A stretch of 64,000 nt of DNA, taken from contig CM082594.2 in the NCBI GenBank assembly GCA_040954595.2, positions 11,470,001-11,534,000 on the forward strand. The letters are read 5' to 3'. Of the stretch, positions 37,201 to 51,053 are shown piece after piece. The position numbers and the translations under genes were made by a program. This DNA comes from Balanoglossus misakiensis. Taxonomy: Eukaryota; Hemichordata. Numbering within the stretch: the stretch's first letter is position 1; every line of letters begins with the position of its first letter. The notes beneath the pieces are model-generated. The model was not told the origin of the DNA. It made no database searches and saw nothing but the letters and a program-made list of their open reading frames with translations.

Positions 37201-40200
37201 AGTCACAGTGCAATCAACAAAGCTATGAGTAATAATGTCTATCACAAACATCGATCGAAATCTACAACAGGGTTGTTCATTTCCAATTACGTCTACTCCG
37301 AAATAAAATGTACATTTAATGAAATTTTTCGTCCATATAATTTCCTCCTATGTTGTTTAAAGCTCCATCCAATCTCATAATAGTCTTAATAGGCAAACAA
37401 ATTTTTCTGCGAGCCGAAAGGCGAACTCGGTTCAGTTTGAATTGCGTGTTGTTTTTCTTTCTACTGTAATCTAATTTTCGAGTGACTGCTATTTTCTGGA
37501 CATTTTTACCGTCCAATCCAATCATTTAATGCCCCAATCAGTCAACACGAAAGTCTTTTTAAATACGGTTGATCATTTTGGGGTTTGCATACGACGCCTT
37601 GTATAGCTGACTCCCAGGGGATGGTTTCCCCGGCAGAGTATGAAATTAATCAGTGCTGGCGTGTATGTTTCACAAGCCAGCGCTCACTCCAATCCAAGTT
37701 TTAACTTAATTAAGATAGCCCCAATCGTACTGTTGAATTGGTACCGACATTTCGCATTATCTCCGTTTGATGCAACGGACCCATCGATTACGGAGAATTA
37801 GCATCCAGCTCAATCCCTGAGGTTAGGCACAGCGTCATAGCCGGAATTAAAATCCCTTTTACAACTGTTCAGCACGGCACATCAGGGGCGACTTTGCGGC
37901 CCTCAACCCGGGGACAACAACCACCTTGCGTGTGCCTGGCTTCGGCGTGCGATATGACCCCCGGGGGTGGCCTGATCTGGAGCGGGGGACTGACAGAAGT
38001 GATAACGCTGACACAATTGGCACAAATCGTGACGACATGAGAGCTTAGAAGATTTACCTCACGGCCCCGCGCACACGCACGCGACAACCGGACCCTGAAC
38101 ACGCGTGCGATATCTCTCGCTCCCATGTATTAATTAATACGCGCATTGCCTGATTGTATCAAATACTTCATCGCTTCTCAAGTATATAATACAAAGCAGA
38201 GCTTGAGCGGAGAAAGTGCAAACTAACGAAAACACAGTAACGGGAAACCACTTCGGAGAAGTCGCACTCAATTTAAAACCAGCCAATAATTACTTAATTT
38301 TAGAGTATGGTATTTCTAATGCGATAACGTCAAATGTGTTTAAGCTATCATTATCGTGGCGTTTTGAATTACGGTGGCGAGTGCGTGAGTTTGACAGAAA
38401 AGACAACGCAGTTCAGGAAACGGAAACCAGTTTCTCCTCCCTTGGTGGTTTGGAATAAAAGAATCGCCTTTTAATAAAAGCAGGTTTACATAAAGATGAA
38501 TTGTATAATTGCTTTGTGAACTTAATAATATTTGTTCAGAAATTTTAATTTAGGCACTGTAGTATCAACTTTAAAATTAATGGCTGTTAAATGCATACAT
38601 ACATTTTTCCATCTAACCATCCATACACCTGTCTTACATTGTGTATGTCTCTGTACATGTATGTACTCTCCTGAACCCCCCTCTATCTATACATGTCTAT
38701 GTTTACTGAAGTACCATCTCATTCGAAAATGATTTTTTAAAGCCTTGAAACTTTCCTCGCTACCACTTCATATCCTTTTTAACGCAGACTAAATGAAGAC
38801 CCAGGCGACAGGGGATCAAATTAAATTATAAAATTACTAATGATAAAAACCTGTTAATGAAATAAATAAACTGGCCAATCTGAATCGATATTGTCCAATG
38901 GAAACGTTGGGTAACATTATGACGGTTGAAAGTGTCCGCCTTCGGTTATTTTCCCTTTATTCTCAGTGCCGGTATCGGCGCCAACGGTCGTAGCCAACGG
39001 CAAGGCAACAGTACGCAATTACTTTACTCGCGCTCGTAAAGTTCGAATTTCTAATACTTGGTGCGAATTTTCTTCTCTATTTGAACGGTTTATTCGATCA
39101 GGTCAAGCAGCGTGAAAATATTATCATTACCGGGAATTTTGCGCTCGGATAATTCTCTATAGGATGTTGCATTTTGCATTCGCTGATATCCGACTACCGG
39201 GCTGTCGGTGTTCCATACATTTTAACGGCATCCATGAAGTGCTGTCCAATTGGCGACTAATCTACCTAATGTAACAAATTTTCATCAAGCCGGTACCGTT
39301 TAGCATGATTAAGGCCACGTCGCTCGGCGGCTTGGTGACACCGATGGCCAATCTCAGACTACTTTCGCAGTCATCTGGACCCGTATCAGAATTCACAAAT
39401 GGGCGCCGATTGCTTAGAAATCGCAACATCGCCGTGTCAGTTTCAGAATACGGATAAATCCGTGATTGTATCGGAACTAACGGCAGTAATCAACATCGCT
39501 GACCAATTATGGGGCTACTCTCACTTTTTCAAATAAAACACGGAACACAACAGACTGGACGTAGAAAGTAATGCATATATGAATAAAAAAGTATTTCCCA
39601 AACACAGCAGATATCCTATAGTCTAGGTCCTGAAATCCTCAATATGGGAGAGAACCCAGAGACCAAGAAACAAACACACAATGTGAAAAACAGTCCACCC
39701 AAAATATTTGATCGCTCCCAACAAACTTGCCTTTTACCGGACGCTAAAGTATGTCTTACTCAGCATGTTAATTAGGTTATATCAACGAACAATCAAGTTC
39801 CCCTTTTCATGATGTATGAGTAAAGAACTCAGATTTGTCTATTCCTGGCAGGTCTGAGTATTCGAAAATCGGTTTATGTCTTGTAATCTAATAGAGATTC
39901 TGTGCTTTTTAATTTTCTCTAGGAAGCATTATTTTTCAACACATGGTGGAAGGTTTTCAAACTTGATGAGCAATCTTGTCGCGTGTCTTTTAATTAGATT
40001 AATTCCTTCGCCCGATTCATAGGCTTAAATTTCACTTTAATATACGAATAATAGAATAATCGTAGACATTCACTCGAATCAATGGGGAGATGTGTACACA
40101 CACTTATTTTATAAGCTCATCAATGTCATTTCGGATGCGCTCGCTGAATGTGATCAACTACTAATATTTTGCTTCGTTTTTCTCATTAATTAAGAATTGA

Positions 40201-43200
40201 TTTTTTTATCATTTGCCATGAAAACCCACATTTCTCTCAGTGTTTGTGGAAATGTTTGGTTGAAATGTCGCGCTAGCTCAAGGCGTTTTATCAGAGTTGA
40301 CAAATTGTGAGAGAGTTTCGCGATGATCTCGGCCTCGCCTGTCGCTCCGCTACAATGCGCGGAGAACTTCGTGTCGATGAAAATTGTTTCAAGGAAATGA
40401 ATTAATTCTGCGTTTCAAAACATTCGACCCATATTAACCCTTGCGCTAATTATTTCTTGTGTCGCGAATTAGAGTTCGTTAGGCTACTTGCATTGGGTTC
40501 GTGTCCAGGGAACTTCAGCTATGCATACAAAGGTAACTACGATCGCATCGCCTCAATCGGAGAGGGTTGCAGTCCGCTTTTCATAAAACGTGAAAAATCA
40601 TATGTGTCCATAACGATGATCTCTACTTTATTCGAGCTTTTGTCGGTGTTAAATTGTCCAAATTGCACTGGTGATCTCACTTTATTGAGTTTGAATACCT
40701 GACGTACGTGTGAGTGCTACGCCGCGTGTTTCATCACAAACCGCGGGAACGGACAACCTGCTCATTCAGACTGATGGCATGGCAGACAAAATATCGACCG
40801 ACCGTGTCACCGCCAACGTGAACCCAGTTTGCCGCAGACCCCGGGTCAAGTTGAATAAACCCATTACGCCTTAAATCTAGCGAATATTGTTTGTCATTAA
40901 TTTAAAAAATGGAGTGTTGGTCTTCAGCCTGCGTCGGTATTTCGAGCACCGATTAGTGGAGACCAAAACAGCACATACGTGTGCCCCCAACTCCTTAACG
41001 TCACCCGAACCACGGAGATGTGTTTACAGTTCGCCCAATGGACAAACAAAACGGGCGAAACCGATTGGCTGCACACACCTGGACAGTCTTCCGATAGTGA
41101 CTGATAACGTTATCAGCCAATCGATAGTTAAAAACACTCTAGAGTATCGGACACACACACCGATTTGACAATAGTGTTTCAGTGATAGACCTCGTATATA
41201 TGAATTAACAACTCCAATGTTGTCAGGGTGTGCTGGTCCGGAGGTGAGAAAAAGGGTCGTGGCCAACAAATCGTGTCTGCCAAAAATAGGTGCTGGAGTG
41301 CACTTCAAGTTTGTCAATCATTTCTGATTGTCCTGCAGGGTACCTATGCCCTAGCAAAGGAAATGGCTCCCAAACACAATATCTAAGCTAGGCCAAGTTC
41401 GATATATTAAGTGAAAATGAGGCGAAATGTGTTTATTTGAGCTGATTCTTAACGGTAAGAAATCACGAGGACTAACATTCGCTGATGTTTCGTCAATTTT
41501 GATTTGATTGGTTAAATTCTGAATTGTCTTCGACTTTTTGTGATAGCACCGTTAACAGCCCAAATAGTCTTCCATTCGCATTTTATGACCGACAGAAAAC
41601 GAGCCGATGTCGTTTAGATTCGACCTCGGGTTAGTTTTTGGACTTCAGAGATGATTGAAATGCGCACAGGTGCAGGTACAGCTGTGAAAGGTTAGCCGTG
41701 ATATGCCCTCTGACAAATTTGACCGCACGTCTTCTAGTTCTCTGTGGTTGTGAACACACACTTGAACTAGGAAACGTAGCGATCAAGTGTGTTTGGAGAC
41801 TTCACGGAATCAATGCCACAAATCGAACCAGTTTGACGAGACCGAAATCCCAAACGTGAAAAACCTCGCGAAATGAAAAAAAAAAGATCATTTCGTTCAC
41901 GTGGGCGGGTGAATCCAGAAGTGGATAGTGTTTGCTCAAAAAAAGCAAACATATAAATTTTATTTTTGTTGTCCAAAACTGACGCAAATTTGACTAAATG
42001 CGTTGTAACCTCCTCGGGTTCAAGTTATTGTCGGCGGACTTCGACAAAAGTGGCCCAGCCACTATTCGTAACAGTCAATATTATGCTACCGCTCGTAGGA
42101 CCGTGGCCACAATTTGTTAAACCGACTTCACACGTTGAAAAGAAAAATCGGACACGAGTTAAGTCCTTCTCAATTCTGCCGATTTGAAAGGCGACATGTC
42201 TCTATATGCGGGGAAATGCTACGATCGACTCGGCCCTGGTAACGCGCATGCTTCGGAACTCATACCGGCGGCTATCTCGCATGTCATACGGACGGTCAGC
42301 TGTTATCATCAATAGTGCGATCCTCTTTATCGGGAAGTTCATTCGTAGAGTGGATAAGTTCAGTTAATAAAGGGAATATTAAGGTTATTTGGGTTGTTTG
42401 TTGATGTAATGCGGTGCATAGACCCGTAAGAAGACAACCAAATCCTACCCGAGCATTAGCGGGGACTTGACACACAAAAGATCCCGCGCACCTGGGCCGG
42501 GTAACCGAGGCGACATAGGCAGGCGACCGGTGGTTCTCCATTGGCGAGACTTTGGTCAGGAAAGAAGGGCTTAGCGGAAAGAAGCAATTCAGCAATAGTT
42601 TCATATCCAACGAAAGTCCATTGTAAAACTCAATAGCAAAGCATCTGGTCGGAAGCCTCACTCGACTCTCAGAAGATTTCGCCAAAACTGTTGAGACAAC
42701 ATCTGAGGATCCCTCACGTTAATTAGCTTGTCGTGTTTATTCAACCCACGGAAGTATTCGATCAAATTTCAGCCAATTTAGTCTATATTTGGAATTTCCC
42801 CCCAAAAGAAAGAGTCTGCAATTTTAAACAGGTACATGTATGTTGCCAAGCGATTGCTGTTTTTGGCCGTGACATGAACGGTTCATGGAGAATGCCATTT
42901 TCGTTTCTTACTGATGGATTTCAAACATCAAGTTCTGAGTCGTAACACAGTCTAGTAGTTATTAAAATTTAGTGATGGTTCGGTTCAGATATTTCAGAAG
43001 TCCTCAAACAAATCGATATTTTCAAATGCTTATCGCAAATACCTTCTTTGCGACCTATTTCTGCGCAAATCTAATTTAGTGTACCGGACAAGCCATATTT
43101 ATCGCGCGTCTACATTAAGCGATATAGCGAGAAATTTACGTAGACGATTTGTATCACACAACAAAAAGTGACATTTTACGCTCGAGCTTTTTAGTCAGCT

Positions 43201-46200
43201 GTCTGTAATAATTGTGGTGTTTGTAAAATATTGTCTGGTGTGTTATATTCTCAACGGATTCAATTTTAACCAGTGCCCCTCTGACTAACGAGCTTAAACT
43301 ATTCCCGTATGTTATGAAAACACTGGTGCGTTTCCGAAGCCAATCGCAGCGTTGTATAATGTCTCTCTGAAGAAAAGAGCTTTTCAGATGCGCTTTTCAC
43401 AGGCAGTGATTTGATACCCCGTATTCAATATAATAGCGAATTAAAAATCTTCGTCAAAATAATTTGCAACCTCTACTAAAGTGACTTTAAATTGAATTAT
43501 GGATCTTTGGAAAATTAAATTCCTCTTGAAAATTGTGATACGTCTGTGGACAGCCATACCGCCACCAGTAATTGCCTTTCTTTTCTCTGGATTTTTTTAC
43601 ATTATTAGATAAAAAAAATTTCCGCCGAACGCCGAAAAAAAGCGAAAGAGATAGGCTTTATTGTACTTTAGAGCGAAACCAATGTAACGTGTATAATCTA
43701 CGTGAAAACCCTGACACAATGGCTAATGTTTATATATTTACAATACTTTACGGATCGAGCGGCTGAACAGAAAGGGTGTTTTCTTTCGTGGCAAACATTG
43801 AAAAGCTAACTTCCCGATCCCCACTTCTGTGTTTGTGCGCCTTTTCACAAATTGGTGCAATATGAATTGTCGCTGACAACCACCGATGAACGCTGTTTGT
43901 GCGCGAGAAACGCGGACGCACATTTTGGACTTAGAATCTTCACCGCCTTCACTTGCCAATGTTTTGTCGAACGGATCTAACCTCATTCTGTACCGAACAA
44001 GTCTGTGAAATATCACCATTTCGAGACACTCTTCTCACCACTGAAAGCCAAAAATTGGCATGAATATATCGATTACTATAAAGACCCTCTTGAAACAGGA
44101 AAATCTGTCGTTCATCCCCAACGCACAAAACGCTCTCCAAAGTCAGATTTCAAAACCCGAGGCAGCTTTGAGAATATTTACTCGTACCGCTGACCCATAT
44201 GAATGGAATACACCAGATGCACTCTCCAGCAATACAAAAACCAAACTTTACACCCGCTCATAGCCACCCCGCGTGAGTTATAGTTCCTATGATGCGCGTT
44301 TTGTCTAAATGGTGTAACGGTTGGTGTCCGACAAACAAAGTCATCCGGACATTTGAGGCCAATAACCAGATTTTCTTGGAGTAAAAATGAAACTATTGCC
44401 TCAAATAAAACCGACACGTGTACGACCAAATCACCGCAGTCTCTTTACGCAATTGTGATATTCAGATGCAATCTACTCTACTGAAACATTGTCGATTTTA
44501 CTGGCAATAATAAAAGATTTCTGAACAATTACAAGGTCCCTCATCAAATTATCACTGGACGCTGTAAAGTCTCCGAAACGGTAGAAAATTTGGACCATAT
44601 TTTCCTGGCGGGAAAAAGACCAGGCGATAATATTCGCCTCGTTGACTTTCTACTTCAGCCTGCACTTTACACATACATTGTAATTATTACCAATTTCACT
44701 ATTATGACAAATATTGATTGCCAGTTAGAACTGATTCATCGCCCACTTTCGCCCGACAGAGTTGTCGCTTTGTCAGAATAAAAAAGACAAGGACGTGGTT
44801 CTATAAGTGTGTCTAATTAGCTTTTAGAAATAAAAACAAGTGCAACCGGCTTAGCCCTCCATCAAATTTGGTCAGGAATTACCGATGCTACGCCCTACTC
44901 CAGGTTATATTCTGCAGAGAATGTAACGACCAGAGAACACCCAGCTGGGAACCGCGCACAACAACATGAACATGGCCCCAAACAAAATGTCTGACATTAA
45001 AACCACTGTAACTTTGATTTATTGCGTCTATCACACCTACAGGAAATTTTATGGTCACAGAGCTCTGGCAAGGTAAACTCACGTGACTGCTACACGAAGC
45101 CATACTCCAAATCTATGAGAACCTAACGCCTTTTCCTCCGCACCGCCGATCGTTCACTTCTTTATCGGCCAATACTCGAAGGCATACAACATGTCTAAGA
45201 CCAAGCATAAGGCTGCAATATACTTATCCTTAGGGGTTTCACGGATTTAAGTTCCCAACAAAAACACCTTTAGTGCATTTTGTTTTATGTTACAGTTCAG
45301 TAAAATATATTATTCGTCACTAAATTTGCATGTTAACTTTGTTATTGTGGGCATTATACACTTGTAAACGACATTTACACGTAGCCGTTCTCGTTAAAAT
45401 CTCGCTCTATGAAAACGTCTCTGTCCAAATTTTGAATAGAGAGTACTTTTGCACAATTGATTTGAATCAAACTTTTGTTGACTGCGGTTATTAGTACTAA
45501 TCGTCTGTTCCTTTGTCCTTGTCCGATGGCGGTACATATGTCTTGAATAAAAAATGAAGGCACCGTAAGTTTCATATACGCGCCCGTCGCCGACATTCAT
45601 TCGTATGTGAATTACTATACGTTTGTACAGACGAACCGAGAAGAAACGCATTTTGACAGCATTATTTTGAAATGTAATATTGTTGAAGTTACCGTCTGCC
45701 GTGTGTGCACGACATACAGGGTCTGGTCGGAGCTTTGATATTTGAGCGAGTCTGATTTTCTGTTGGTGATGACAGGTGAGACTTGAAAGTTGCTCACACC
45801 TCAATCAGTATGTCAGTCAACGAAACCCGTAATTATCATCTGACGATTAAAATTCAATATACTTTATGTGCTGTTATGAGCGTTAGTTTTGCGTTTGCTG
45901 ACGTAAAAAATAGAGCTGGTCAACAGTGCCACATTTAAACACTCGGCTTGCAAACAGACCGGAGTATTTTCACAAGTCATAAAAGACCAAGTTGTGTTTA
46001 CTGTTTCATAATTCGACAGCCTCATTTTCAAGAAACAAGCAAACGAAGTTGAGGTTGTTAACACATTGTTAATGTATAATTGTGGGGTGTTTGGGATTGT
46101 TAGGCCCGGATTTCATTTTGACCCCTGTTCTTGTTGCAACGGAGCAGACGATCACACCTGGACAAGCAAGCTGGCGTCTTTGCCATTGCACAGTGGTGTG

Positions 46201-47357
46201 TGTGCGCGTGCTCTTTGTGCATACCCTACACCTGGCACGGTGATGCACGATGATGTTTTTCCTGTCGCACTCTGTCAGATGCAGACAGGAATTCTCGAAA
46301 CTCGGAAGGATTCCTTAGATTTGTCATCAAATGAAAAGAACCCGATCGACAAGTTGGAAATGGTTTGTCGCGTCGACACCTGGCCACAACGGCGGCCAAT
46401 GGCGGCTTGTTTACCATATGGTCAATCTGTATATACACGCGACTGACACAAGTTCAACTACAACCGGTGACTTGTCGGTTTGAAAACAGACAACCATTAT
46501 TACGCTTGCGGCAACATTTCACCACCGACTGGGGTTTTCAGTAAATACTAACAGAACCAGAATCGATGCATTTTAAAAGAAAAAATCGAATTAAATCTGA
46601 CAAAAATCGAACTTCATCTAACAAAACAGACAATGGTCTGCAAGCATTGAAGGGGTGGTCATCTTCCCTGAGATTTTATGAATGAACAAAAACAAGATGT
46701 GTAAAAAAACATGCGCTGTGAACTTTTGTTCTAAATTTAAGTTATTTCTTTAAACAGTTGCTCGATTTTAAATTTTGTGGAGTACACTAGTACTTCTTTA
46801 AAAAAAGCCAATACTTTAACCCATGATACATCAAGCGAAAGAAAGAAATAACCTTTTAAGAATATTTTGAAAATGATTTTAAAATATTTAAGTTGTTTTG
46901 AAGTATTCTTACCTGTAAATTCTGCCAGTCTCGGTATCATAACCCCTCTGTGAACCCATTCCAAGGGAAGATTGTGAAGACCCTGAGATTTCATCGAAGC
47001 GTGGTCTGGCGTCGGGTGAAACGCGCTGTAGGCAGCGGCGGCAGCGGCGTGGAGCGGGTGCTGAGTGTAGATGGGATGTCCGTAGATGTTATGGTGGACC
47101 ATCGGGGGTTGGGTCATCGCCGGCGGATGGTAGTTGAGAAGCCCGGGCTTCGGCACGATGCTGCCGGTCACCATCATCGCACTTGACCGAGGCGGGGACG
47201 GCGTTGACATCGTGGGACTGCTCCGAAGTTTGTCCCCCGGCGCGACCCGCAACGGACTTGTGCACGGCGGACTGGCCGCGGTCGGGCTGACGGATTTAGC
47301 CTTAGTCGGTTCCCGTGCCAAAAGTGCATCTATGGTAAACGCTCGCGAACCCTCCAT
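34223..47357 (-). CDS. Mnx: Mnx (HB9/MNX1-type) homeobox transcription factor, complete, 3 coding exons
   Basis: Homeodomain transcription factor of the Mnx/HB9 family, which specifies motor neurons and endoderm/pancreas in chordates. Exons: 47357-46913, 35401-35241, 34546-34223; all junctions GT/AG and in frame, 930 nt, 309 aa. The N-terminus has the family signature ending in FTIDALLA (residues 7-14), an eh1-like Groucho-binding motif. Ser/Pro-rich sequence follows, then a His/Tyr/Ala stretch ([12 protein letters not shown] and an Ala run) like that of vertebrate MNX1. The homeodomain spans 159-218, with F8, W48, F49, Q50, N51 and R53 in place. It is interrupted by the intron between positions 44 and 45, a classical site. 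The recognition helix and flanks ([20 protein letters not shown]) are diagnostic for Mnx. The C-terminus is very acidic (D/E-rich, about 240-290). Introns are 11.5 kb and 0.7 kb. A 5' UTR intron is possible upstream. Confidence 0.97.
34611..34627. repeat. (GA)n microsatellite in Mnx intron 2
   Basis: Seventeen-base alternating GA run. Confidence 0.85.
35402..46912 (-). other. Mnx intron 1 (11.5 kb)
   Basis: Bounded by donor ACAG/GTAAGA at 46912 and acceptor TTCCAG at 35402. I see no nested gene. It has a GC-rich island at about 37860-38110 containing CCCCCGGGGG, a smaller GC-rich patch near 42480-42560, and otherwise AT-rich sequence with many homeodomain-type cores. First introns of developmental regulators commonly carry enhancers; that role here is inference. 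Confidence 0.7.
37860..38115. promoter_or_regulatory. GC/CpG-rich island inside Mnx intron 1
   Basis: About 250 bases with visibly higher GC and CpG density than the surrounding intron, including a CCCCCGGGGG palindrome near 37957 and a CGCGCACACGCACGCG patch near 38070. It could be an internal promoter or enhancer; no coding exon is seen. Confidence 0.3.
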
Positions 47358-47394
47358 GCTCAAAAGTGTCGCCTTTCTACGTTGTTGTGGCACA

Positions 47395-47600
47395 AACTTT
47401 ATAGGTGTACGACAGTGTTACAGACAGTACCGACTCTTGAACAACGTGAAAGCTCTAAAAAATCAGCTTACCAAGCAAGTGTGATGAACTGAGGAGTTCT
47501 ATGTAACAAGCCAGTGTACCCTATGGCTCGCATGTTTAATGTGTAATTGTTTAACTCCCCACTATATTAGTAAGGCGCTTTCTGATTGGCTGTCGCTGCT
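47395..47600 (-). promoter_or_regulatory. Mnx 5' UTR and proximal promoter
   Basis: On the minus strand a CCAAT box (AGCCAATC) lies at about 47583-47591, followed by a weak TATA-like CTAATATAG near 47563-47571, about 200 bases before the Mnx ATG. A donor-like GCTTG/GTAAGC at about 47471 and an acceptor-like TATAAAG near 47401 suggest an optional 5' UTR intron. The exact start site cannot be given. Confidence 0.35.
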
Positions 47601-48618
47601 CGAATCTCATTTATTTATCTAAATATGGCTATAATCTACCCATGATGGGCGGCCGACAATTAAGGCGCTTTAATTACGTGTTGACAGCCGATGGACGTCT
47701 TAGATACACGCTATAGCAGAGTATAGCTGCTTATTACAAACAACTTAATCACGAGGTCGCCCCACTGGCCTGTACAACGGGTCGGTACCTCCCCAACCCA
47801 CTCCCGAGTCAAGTGATCGGAACTAAGGCTTTTCGGATTCTTTTTCGCCGCAACTTTGCCAACACTTCAGCGCTGACATCTTTTCAATATTTTCGCGCTT
47901 TGAAAACAGATGTATGCGTGAATGATGAGAGAAACCGTGTACAAAACGTGCCGAAATTAAATTTGGACGGTGTTCCGGCGATGTGGAGTTAAGTTGTCAA
48001 ATAAGTTGATTATGTTGACTGAGGGTCACAAAGTTCATGGAATTCACACGTTTCTTTTGTGAGCGACCACTTACCGAGTAGCTACTTCTAACACCCGATG
48101 GATAGCCACCGCTATGATAGCGACTGCCTGATTGGTCGGACCGCTGTATAACTGTCACTGGATTGTGTGCCTTTGTGGCAACCGTAAAATGCACAGCGTT
48201 CTAACAGCGTTGATGTGTTTACCTCCGATGTTCAGCCGCGAATCGCCTCAAGTACTCAGCAGGCCCGACGGTCTGTGCCAGAGTCATTACCTGCACAAAA
48301 ACCAAAAGAATAAAGTTTGGTTACACACCGATCAGGCAGACAACACCAACAGACATGCATTCAAACACGTTAACCATTTCGTAGCAAAAAATTATATATG
48401 ACTGACTTTAATATCACAATCTGTAACCAGATATACACCAAGACCACAGAGATTTCCTAAATCGCATTAAAAGCAAACGTCTTTCGAAGAACATTTTGGA
48501 AACAGTAGCCGACTGTGCCTCTGATCAGTGGCGACGTTTCGAAAGTACACTTTTAAGTGGCTGATATAGTTTTTAACTTCCTAATCACGTGACGGGGAGG
48601 CCTCAACCCCGAGTTTAA

Positions 48619-48629
48619 CCCCCCCCCCC
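48619..48629. repeat. Homopolymer C11
   Basis: Run of 11 C residues. Confidence 0.85.
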
Positions 48630-48940
48630 TATTCCTTCCAATTTTACAACTGCGGTAGGCAGGGCACCACTAGAATCCAAGGCGTGGCTCTCTTGGTTGT
48701 TGACTAGTGTTGTAGTCATTCCACACAAGCGGGATGGGTATTATTTACGACTAATAACTTGATTAATCTCCATAAAAGTTATGTCAAGTAACATACCTGG
48801 CAGCAGTATAATGACATAAAATTGTTTGACCTCTGAACAAAGATTTTGGCAAATATGAACTGGTACGGGTTACAAATTCTGCATTCGTACTCCGCCGTCT
48901 GGTGGAGTGGTTGGCAGTGTAATTATTTTGTTATAAACAC

Positions 48941-48960
48941 GGGGGGGGGGGGGAGGGGGG
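48941..48960. repeat. G13-A-G6 tract
   Basis: Nearly pure G tract followed by purine-rich sequence; capable of forming G-quadruplex or triplex structures. Confidence 0.85.
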
Positions 48961-51008
48961 AGATGGAGAGAGAGAAAATGCCAATACTAAATTGAATATT
49001 TACGGCGCATTTGAGACCAGCGTCGACACACGCACATCACTTGGAAGTCAATTCACAATATCCACAGCCCCCGGCTTCTCTCAAACTCGGCAGAGAAACG
49101 AGGCGAGGGGGTCTGGCAGGTCCCATGATCCTCCGCGTCAAATATTTTCATTGTGAGAAGAGCGTTTATTACAAAATACATAATAGCGACAGATTGTGGC
49201 ACATTTAATGATCATCATAACTGCCGTCGTAAAAAGACAGATCGGATTATTAGGGAAAATGGAGAGCGATATTGTTCTTAGCCTTGTTTGCAAACACACG
49301 GAATACTATAAAAATCACTTCGACCCAATAAATCAATATGATTGTCCAACTTTTGTGGAAAGTCTCCGCGCAGCGGCAGAGAGTCAGAGATGGTAGATGG
49401 CTTTTATGGGACGAAAATTAGTCGTTACAAACACCATACGAAGGAAGTGCTTGCTTTCTCACGAGCAATTACTGCAAATGTAGACCCAACTAATTAAACT
49501 TGTAAAGTTCTGCACTTTTGGAAATGTCACCTATGTCCCAGATTTTATGACGGACATTTTAGCCGACGTTTTTGCGCACATAGACCTGAAGAAGCCCTTG
49601 GCTTCTCTTCTCACCGCATAGAAACCTAAACAGATCGTGAGATTCGCTTTCGGAGTGTTGTGACGAATCACTTATAGCACGGCAGCACAGAGCTATGTAT
49701 ACCGAACTCAAGCGATTGAAAAGTGACAGGCACATTCATTCAGGCCAAACAACACACCAAACGCGACGCACATGTGAAGACCATGAACAGAATCCATAAA
49801 AAACGTGCTTTAAAATATCTCTGCCTCGTGCAACCTGATACAAACTTTCACAATGTGCGTTTTCCTTTTGTTCAATTTTGAAGAACTCAGTGACACACAA
49901 GAGACGAAAATCGCGAGCACGGTGCAACGGTGAAGTGTTTTCATACATATATTATTCATCGTTAGCTTTGCTCTTGAGTCAAACTTTAGTGTTTTAAGAG
50001 CTTTCGTCTGTTTACTCACCCAACGAAATTAATGTTACTTTCTCAGCTAAAGCCAGGTAATTAACTTAATTGATCTTTGACACCTTTCGCTTTTCAGAAT
50101 GTGCAATCGATTACTAAATTCGTTTTCCGACGTAGCCAAATGGGAAATTGATATTTATATCCCTGTGATTTCGACATGGCGGAAAAGATTGATACAAGAG
50201 AGGTGGGGGGAGGGGAGAGAGAGAGAGGCAGCATCTCAAAAATAATTTAGGAAAACTAACCATTCTGTCTTTCTCCAAGGCGACGGCACAGCTATCAGAC
50301 CAGAATCAAAATGAGCAACCCGACAACGTGGCACTGGGTGGCTTTTATACGACCAAAAACTAACACCTGGTCACGCTAATATGTTAAATAAAGAAATTAA
50401 CATAGGTGCACCTGGCCACGAAACAAAACAAATAAGAAACTTCATCACACGTACAAAAACAACCGACGAGGCTATACGCAAATGAGGATGTGCGTGCTTT
50501 TACGATTTGGCCAAGCTCAATCATGCACTAAGGCTGGCTATCGGCCACATGGACACCAAAAACGTGTTAATAATCAATTCATTTTAGGTTAGAGCCATCA
50601 TCGCTATTATTTCCACGGACACATACACAGATTTTTAATGAAAGCGTCCCTCCCCAATTTGGAACGCGGGTAATGAGACGAAAGTTCATCAAACCACAAA
50701 GACCTTTTAGTTTGATTATTTTTCCTAACGCAATCTCGCGAAGAGACAGAAAAAAAGTTTAGGAAGCGCCATCACATCAGGACCGAGAATTGACTGTTAC
50801 TCAACTATACGGGCGATAATTAGTCTGTTCAGGCCGGGCACAGTGACTGCGCCACTTTGTCGAGATGCCGCCGCGCAATTAAGTTTTGACCTTGTATAAA
50901 TATGACATGGAATACCAAAATTAATATTGATAATTTGATGGCAATATTTCCATCATTGCCCATCTCGAGGATTATTCATCGATTAGCGAAAAGGATGAAA
51001 CATTAGCC

Positions 51009-51053
51009 TAATCCCTTTGTTTCACTTTATCAGATTACGCCTCATTTGCATAT
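51009..51053. promoter_or_regulatory. Otx / Sox / POU-type motif cluster 5' of Mnx
   Basis: TAATCC (Otx/Gsc type) at 51009-51014, CTTTGTTT (Sox type) at 51015-51022, and ATTTGCATAT (POU octamer type) at 51044-51053 lie within 45 bases, 3.7 kb upstream of the Mnx start. Use as an enhancer is inference. Confidence 0.3.

Noticed and set aside
46066-46446. 126-codon plus-strand ORF inside Mnx intron 1
   Set aside because: No domain, no codon bias, no splice context; likely chance.
46737-46912. C-terminal extension of the Mnx N-terminal exon ([12 protein letters not shown]...)
   Set aside because: It follows a clear GTAAGA donor and is AT-rich low-quality sequence; the frame continues correctly in the homeobox exon at 35401.
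48222-48290. Similarity of TVGPAEYLRRFAAEH to the N-terminus of exosome subunit EXOSC8
   Set aside because: The expected following PDGREL motif is absent from the next splice-compatible block, so the resemblance is probably chance.
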